Of a stretch of 64,000 nt of DNA, positions 58,061 through 64,000 are shown one piece after another. The stretch is from Bondarzewia mesenterica. Lineage: Eukaryota > Basidiomycota > Agaricomycetes > Russulales > Bondarzewiaceae. The notes under the pieces were generated by a model. That model made no database searches, was not told where the DNA came from, and worked only from the letters and a program-made list of their open reading frames with translations. The stretch is taken from the NCBI GenBank assembly GCA_004802705.1, contig SGPL01000060.1:29111-93110 (forward strand), written 5' to 3'. The translations under genes were made by a program, and so were the position numbers. Positions within the stretch are counted from its first letter, which is position 1; every line of letters starts with the position of its first letter.

Positions 58061-58087
58061 CCTCTTCAGCATCAGATAATCAGTACC

Positions 58088-60401
58088 ATGGACGCTAGAC
58101 CGGCAACAATTCCCATGTCGGCACCGCTATTTCTTCCGTTCTCATCATATCGCGAAACACTACCGGCGCTTTCGCTGCCCCTCTCTTGTCCCATTCCCGC
58201 GTCACTTCCACAATTGGATGCTACGGTTATGTCTCTGCTTGATCTACCAACGCCACCGCCAGAAGTTGCCGCACTTTTGGGAGCCCATTCAACTGGTCTG
58301 CCTGTCTCGCTCATATTCTCTCGAGATGCTCCTCTAATGCGATGGGCGCTGCCTGAAGAAGTGGGATTCGCCTGGGCTGGACTGTTCAAGATAATTGGTG
58401 TCGAGGTGAGTTGCGTCCTCCTCTCCGTTTTCTGGGCCCGGCTGATCGACGTCATTGCGTGGGTAGGAAAGTGGAGCCTATCTTCCCGACGTCACGGTGA
58501 AACATAGGCGTTCGTCGATTGTCGGTGAGACGAAGACTCTCAGGGTGACTTGGCGTATGTCGCTTCAGTGGGTTTGCGGCGGCGAAGAATTGCTGTCGGA
58601 CGAGAGCGCGAAGGACTTTATGGCGTGGCAGCAGATCACGCAGCGCCCTTGGTGGGAAGACACTCAGACCTCTGCTCAATCAGCTTCAGCTACCGATTTC
58701 ATCCCAGTCGAATCGCCGTCCCTGGCCCACCGCGCTTCATCTGTGCCTCCATCTTTCACGATGCCGCCCGGCGATACATCTTCTATTGCTCCGAACGCTG
58801 TCTTTGCCGTATCAGAATCACCAGCTTGGAATTTCAGAGCCTCCTCCATGCCCCCACCATCACATCTACCATTGCACATTCAAGCACCAGCCGCTCTCAA
58901 TGAAAGTTCATACGATACTTCCATTTCATCGCCATCTCCGCGCCATCTCGAGTACACGCTAGGTCCATACCTCATACTCCCTCTTTCCCTCTTCGCCCCC
59001 TTCTCCCCACTTTCATGCACAAACGAATCTTTCCCATCCGCATACTTCTGCGCAAAATGCGGGCGCATCAACGCCCAGCGCTTCCTGCGCCACCGTGCCT
59101 GCGAGAGCGTGCGCTGTCGCACGTCGCGTCGCGAGGGCGAGAGAGATGAGGCAGGATGGGTTTCAGAAACGATCGATGTAAGGAATCCGCGGCTCACGTA
59201 CGTGTGCGTGTACCCGGACAACTTATGTGTCGAGCCAGGCGAATTGCGCCTGCGACAGGACTGGGCAGACGGGATGCGCGTCTTTTGGTACGGCCTATCC
59301 AGCTCCTCTGTACGCTCTCCCGCATCGACTTCACCTCCTGCTCCCCCCATCTCTGAAATCACTGGCAGCCTTTCTCGCTTGCCCTCGCCCTCGCCCTCTT
59401 CGCCGTCCGGAGCTGCAAACCCGACGTCGTTAACGAGCGCGGACCTTTTGGGCGCTGACGCGCCGCTCGTTCGACACGTGTTCACCGCCAACCTTTCGAA
59501 ACTTCAACGCGAACCCTCGGAGATCTTCGAGATGATACAGAGGGAGGTGAAATTGGAGCGCGCGGTCGGTGGGGCTGTCTTTAGCCTTACGGTCGACTTT
59601 CCCTCTTCTTCGTCTTCCCTTCCTATTGGAGAGTCTGGAAGAAGCGGAGGCGGAGTGGAGGGGCTGCCGAAGAACGTGTTGAAGGCGAAAGGGCTGATGG
59701 AGTACCTGGCGCGGACGTATGGGGAGGACAGTGGTGCGAGTGGGATGGTGCGCTTGACGGTTCGGGCTTGGGTAGGCGCGTTAAAGGTGAGCGGTATCCG
59801 TGGATTTCCCAATCTGGTTGTTCTCTGTGTGCGTGGTCGTGTGGCTGAAAAAGCGTCGCACAGACTCGAGATACGTTCTGCGCGACAGACAGACGCGTGG
59901 CTGTGCTCTGCATGGGCGCGGACACGGCGTTTTCGTTCTTTGTCCCTGACGCATCGTCAGAAGTGGTGGCGACGGAAGGCGGAGATGACGATGGAGGGGG
60001 CGAGCGGAGTGTGAGTGTGAGTACCAGCGCGAAGGGGAAAGGGAAGGGGAAGATGGTACAGGCGACGAAGAAGAAGGGGAAGAGCAGGGAGGCGCTGCGT
60101 GTGAATATGCTGCATGGGGACATGATGATCTTGAGCGGTGGTGATTTTGAGGTACGTGTTCCATGCTCGATGTCGCAGAAATGGTGGATGGACTGACCGC
60201 TATTTTGATTATCTTTACCTTTGGTTACGATTTTAGTACACCATGACGCGCACGGGGATGTGCATGCGTGCGTTTTCTCGCTTTGTGATGTGATGTTGTG
60301 ATTCGCGGCTGACCTTGCATGCATTTGATTGTCGTGCAGTGATCATCGGGGAGTACATGCCCACACAGTCAGAAACCCTCTCAGAAGCTGTTTCAGCTTA
60401 A
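58088..60401 (+). CDS. AlkB-like 2OG-Fe(II) oxygenase-related protein of mushroom-forming fungi
   Basis: Members I recall carry a CxxC-containing middle part and a C-terminal half like AlkB dioxygenases. From the ATG at 58088: LPQLDATVMSLLDLPTPPPE, LMRWALPEEVGFAWAGLFKI, an intron, AYLPDVTVKHRRSS, FCAKCGRINAQRFLRHRACE, MRVFWYGLSSS, VRHVFTANLSKLQREPSEIF, MVRLTVRAWVGALK. After an intron ending GTCGCACAG comes VAVLCMGADTAFSFFVPDAS, a basic spacer, LRVNMLHGDMMILSGGDFE, then YTMTRTGMCM and LIIGEYMPTQSE to a TAA at 60401. HGD matches the AlkB loop, but the distal His and the usual H-x-D are not where I expect them, so activity is doubtful. Substrate unknown. Confidence 0.55.
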
Positions 60402-60662
60402 AACCCTGCTTTGGGCACCTTTGCGAGCCTAGTGCTGCGTCTTTTGTTTTGTCAACATGTATCAGACGCATGTTCTAGCACAAAAAACAGGAGAAATAAC
60501 GAAAGAAAAATGGAATGCAGGCGATGTGTTCATGCCATCTTACCTGCTCGGATATGTAACTTAGAGACAGTGTCATTTGCAAAGCCGGGTCGTCGGACCA
60601 TTGCACCATGCATCCCAAAGAAATGAATATGTGTATATATGCATGCACAGGCAACAGTGTAA

Positions 60663-61628
60663 TCACTCGTCGTCCAAGTCTTCTTGAGATAATCGTGCCA
60701 GGAGAGACGCGTCTAGGGGTCCTATGAATAGAACGCGTTCGTCAGTCTCCAGTCTACACAGCATGTCAGATGGAAGCAGGAAGCAAGCTCGCGCACGTCG
60801 GCATGCGAGAGACGACTCGTGTGGGTCAAGAATCGGGGAAGATGAAAACAACTCACGACCAACGGCGATGCCTTGCCGGCCACGGTAAGCAGCGAGCGGG
60901 GAAGGGGAGGGCGGGAGGGAGACGGAGGATGCGAAAGAGGAGTCGGGGCTTGGTGTGGAGAAAGAGAGGGAGTAGGATTGCGCGAGGTTCAGGGGGTCGG
61001 AAGGGGTGTACGAAGAGGAAGGGGTAAACGGTTTTTGGCGCTGTGGCGTTGTCTATAGTTGTATTGACATGCAAATTCGGAAGATGAGTATTAGGAGTGG
61101 ATGAAATGATATTGGGATGGGAGAGGAGAGGAAGTGGGAAGAGGGGAAGGACGTACGCTGGGAGAGAGGCCGTGGAGTTTGGAGCGCTTTGAAGGTGTCG
61201 CGGGGCCGCCACGGGGCGATTTCAGGAATGAGGGTGGTGGTTTTGCGGGAGATGGGGTTGGCGCGTATGGTTTTCGCGGAGAGTGGATCGCGTAAGATGC
61301 TTGGAGGATGTTGAGCATCAAGACACAGAACGCGCAGAATTCTGGGATTGAACGAGAGAGCGCGCAAACGAGTCAGCTCATGTCGTAAGACCGATTAAAG
61401 GCAGAGCGTACCTGTGAGAGAAATGGTTTTCTCCCAGGTGGAATTGTAGGACCCGCGGTAGACCCGCCAAAGGGAAGAGTAGAGCGTCGGGAGTGGCAGG
61501 AGCTGGGTGAGCGTGACGAGGGCTAAGAGGGCCATCAGGGAGGACTTGAGACGGAGAACTGCCTCGGTGTAAGACGGCTTCAGCATGTCAAGAAAGAAAG
61601 ACAGCCGAGAGGGTGCTGGCGAAGACAT
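60663..61628 (-). CDS. Probable nucleoporin of the POM34/NPCC type
   Basis: Pom34 is a membrane nucleoporin that anchors the pore in the nuclear envelope. The ATG at 61628 gives MSSPAPSRLSFFLDMLKPSY, then SSLMALLALVTLTQLLPLPT, the first membrane segment. An intron leads to EFCAFCVLMLNILQASYAI, the second. A Pro/Ser-rich tail follows (YAPTPSPAKPPPSF, SPRGGPATPSKRSKLHGL), then FTPSSSYTPSDPLNLAQSYS and SLPPSPSPLAAYRGRQGI, ending LDASLLARLSQEDLDDE with a TGA at 60663-60665. Two close TM segments and an SP-rich nuclear-side tail fit Pom34-like proteins, and I recall similar fungal entries, but there is no diagnostic motif. Another small ER/nuclear-envelope protein is possible. Confidence 0.45.
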
Positions 61629-62180
61629 TTTTATTTTATTTTGTGGCTTGAGAGGTGGACGATGTGCATTGTGAACAGTTGAATAACGGGTCTCATGCAA
61701 TATGCATCACGTGGATTACCTTGCTCCAGACCTGCACTTTCCCACTGTCGAGTCTTCGAAAGTTCGTACTACATACCACTATCCGCCCTCAGCTCAATCG
61801 CGTCTTATGCAGCCTTTATCTTGCACATTCGTCTTAAGTCCAACCTCGTGCTTGACCGGCTCATTCACCTATGCCTCAAAGAGCGAAAGATACCAAAACT
61901 CAGTGAGTTGACGTGTATACCATGCCGGAGAAAAAGCTCGTATGACAACGGAACAAAGGGCAGTGCTGTGCAGATATATACACCATTCGTTTACCTAGGC
62001 GCTGTCGGTGCGACTGAGCCCAGCACGTTCATGGCGAACGGCACCACTCACGTCCTGATTATGGGTGCGACGCCCGTCGCATCTGTAAACTGTACCCGGC
62101 TCGAACTCTCCGGCAGCCTTACATCCGCCGTGACTTCAGAGAGCGAGCGACTTCTCGACGCAGAAAGGCGCTAAACTTGC
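61629..62180. other. Intergenic
   Basis: A 159-codon plus frame (61695-62174) has no domain and poor composition for a gene. Nothing else is seen. Confidence 0.4.
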
Positions 62181-62414
62181 TCAGCGGCCATTCGAGGCCG
62201 CGACGGTCGCAGTCGCGCTTTTGGTCGCGAGGCGTAGAATGGGGTTGAGGGTGGCTTTGAGGAGGGTGGTCAGGTCACGACCGGCGGTTGTGCGAGTAGA
62301 GGGTTCTTGAAGCAGATGAGGGAGTGGAAACGGGATTGAGATGGATTTGTGATAGAGGCGTTGCCGGTGGGATGAGACGAGAGGTTGGCATAGTTGTTCG
62401 AAGGTGGAGAGCAT
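62181..62414 (-). CDS. Small hypothetical ORF
   Basis: 77 codons from a true ATG at 62414 (MLSTFEQLCQPLVSSHRQRL) to a TGA at 62181. Helical, slightly basic, and the N-terminus could be a mitochondrial presequence. No relative comes to mind; it may be chance. Confidence 0.25.
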   Translation of the reverse strand: MLSTFEQLCQPLVSSHRQRLYHKSISIPFPLPHLLQEPSTRTTAGRDLTTLLKATLNPILRLATKSATATVAASNGR

Positions 62415-64000
62415 TGACCGTGGCGATTAGGTCTTGAGATTTTGCCTGAATCTATGCTACGGTGAGGTGCATTGATTCATTAATTCTTTTGGACAGAGCC
62501 TCGTCGCATCTTCTCATCAAAACTGACGATCCAACATCAAAGGTGCCGGATTCCGTTCCCTCGTGATATCGCGCACGTTTAGCAAGGCGACTTGGTGAGA
62601 TAGATGGCGATGGGACTGCGCTGGTGCGTGCGTTGGTTGGCATGTTCACCATCTGGTCTGATCTCCTTTCCTTTCCATCTCATCTCAGTCGTTCCTCGGT
62701 CACTCATCACGTCTCATTATTCACTGCGCATGTACAGGGAATATCATATGCGGTGTTCATGCGTGTCCAGGATACCACCCAGACTGTATGCACTGATTGT
62801 CTTGCTTATCGTCATCGAATTCTTCTGGAATATATGCGGCAGGCATCGTGCTCCCATTCTCATTCGTCTTCGCTCAAGACGACACTGCAAACTAATCAGG
62901 CTGGTTCAAGTAGACTTGCATGCTAAGCTTACTTTCAGGGAACACACCGTCAAAGCATGCTCACTTGTGGCTTTAGAGCTTTCTTAGAACATACCCTACC
63001 TCGCTCACTATGCAATTCGCAGGCTGCAGGTGTGATTTGTATCCATCGCCATGCGCACAATGTGCAAGACTCTTGCGTAGACGGATCGCAACGTTCGACA
63101 CGCTAGAGATATGATTTGACAGCAGTGCAAGATCTCCACCTGCCGCTATGGGTCTTTCTGGTTACAGTCGATCAATCTTCTTCATCTCATCACTTCAAAT
63201 TGTCGAAGTCTGAACAGCTTCACAGCTGCATGCGCACACTGCATCATCTAGCGATGCTTCAGGATGCTTCCTATGTGCGTCTTGATCATCATTCGGTGTT
63301 TGCCATGCAAGTTGGTCGGAATCATACTTCCTATCAGTCATCGCTGACAGTTATTTTTCGCATCCACAGTTCTTTACCTGGTGTGCGATCATCTTTGTTC
63401 GGGATCCCCATTTTCTATTGAAGTACGCCAACGTTCACTATCAGCTCGCACGAGTTGGCGCGGGCACAGAAGCGACGCCTCGTTTGATAGGCAATGTCGC
63501 TTCTCACTGCGTGGCTCACTCTGGATCCTCATTCTTCGATGCTGTATCGTTAGGGAGATGTTTCACGGTGCTGCTTAGTAGCTGGACTGATCCCGCTGTC
63601 ATCTGATCGGCTTTCAAAAGGTAGAACTAATCACGAACAATGCGATATGCCGAATAGGCCAATGAATAAGACAATCAAAGGTTCACGTCGCAAGCGCATG
63701 TATTTTTGTATGATGTCGGAATCATGATTGTGTTCTCGCAAAAACGGTGACCTCTCTTCATGGCATCTGCAACCAGCGGCATGACATCGCGAAATGTATG
63801 AGGATATGATAACGGAAGAGAAACAATGATAAGCTAAATAAACACCATAAAATCTGACAGTCTGATACATGGTCCGATAGCGGAATATAAGCTACGTCAA
63901 GGTAGCTGGATTCGGCCAAATTCACCAGATGGCCCGGATCTGATAATACATGCCAGAAGGAGAGAGCTCGGGCAGAACTATCTTGCCTTTCAATCCACGT
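62415..64000. other. Gene-poor right end
   Basis: Only short frames without any family resemblance on either strand. I see no tRNA, repeat or splice-supported exon here. Confidence 0.4.

Noticed and set aside
61695..62174. 159-codon plus-strand ORF
   Set aside because: No recognised motif, no splice support, irregular composition; probably chance.
1..64000. Possible CRISPR arrays, prophage, bacterial operons, LTR or DNA transposons
   Set aside because: No spaced direct repeats, integrase, reverse transcriptase or transposase motifs, and no terminal repeats were seen; all recognisable genes are intron-bearing fungal genes.

Overview
The window looks like a chromosome segment of a basidiomycete fungus, most likely an Agaricomycete. 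Genes lie on both strands, are dense, and are cut by many short GT-AG introns of about 50-60 nt. The gene set fits this: septin CDC3, MTR10, a BCK1-type MAPKKK, HUA1, VPS10, a fungal class 3 lipase, an IQM-like protein and an AlkB-like protein of a kind I know mainly from mushroom-forming fungi. There is no sign of bacterial, viral or transposon-dominated DNA. The assembly is draft quality: one N-gap at about 40,481-41,018, scattered Ns from 40 to 43.4 kb, and single Ns elsewhere.

Layout. 0-11.6 kb is housekeeping: LSC1 (cut by the left edge), MTR10/transportin-SR, septin CDC3, an unknown protein, a nitrilase, mitoribosomal mS35, and divergently from it the zinc protein CZIB. 12-18.5 kb holds an IQM-like gene with 5-nt and 13-nt micro-exons, then one continuous reading structure that starts as the actin-binding protein ABP1 and ends as a BCK1 MAPKKK. 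The two parts meet in a polyproline tract that contains an N. 19.5-28.2 kb has two tandem SRPBCC genes, two nearly identical tRNA-Ile(AAU) genes, a secreted lipase and two unknown Ser/Pro-rich proteins, one with a frameshift. 30-34 kb has a C2H2 zinc-finger gene and a small membrane ORF; part of this block is repeated in inverted orientation at 49-50.6 kb. 34-39.5 kb is the sorting receptor VPS10. 39.8-43.4 kb has RPB7, truncated by the gap, and two unknown genes. 43.7-54.2 kb has an F-box/WD40 SCF adaptor, a ZNF511-like gene, the duplicated block, and the divergent pair HUA1 / NOL8-like (the latter with a homopolymer frameshift). 54.5-61.6 kb has tRNA-Val(AAC), two unknown genes, the AlkB-like gene and a POM34-like nucleoporin. 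The last 2.4 kb holds no gene I can support.

The genes do not form one pathway. Themes that recur are nuclear transport and pores (MTR10, POM34-like), ribosome and RNA biology (mS35, NOL8-like, RPB7, tRNAs), and cell shape, actin and wall signalling (septin, ABP1, BCK1). The strongest oddity is the ABP1-BCK1 chimera, which is either a real new fusion or a collapsed assembly.
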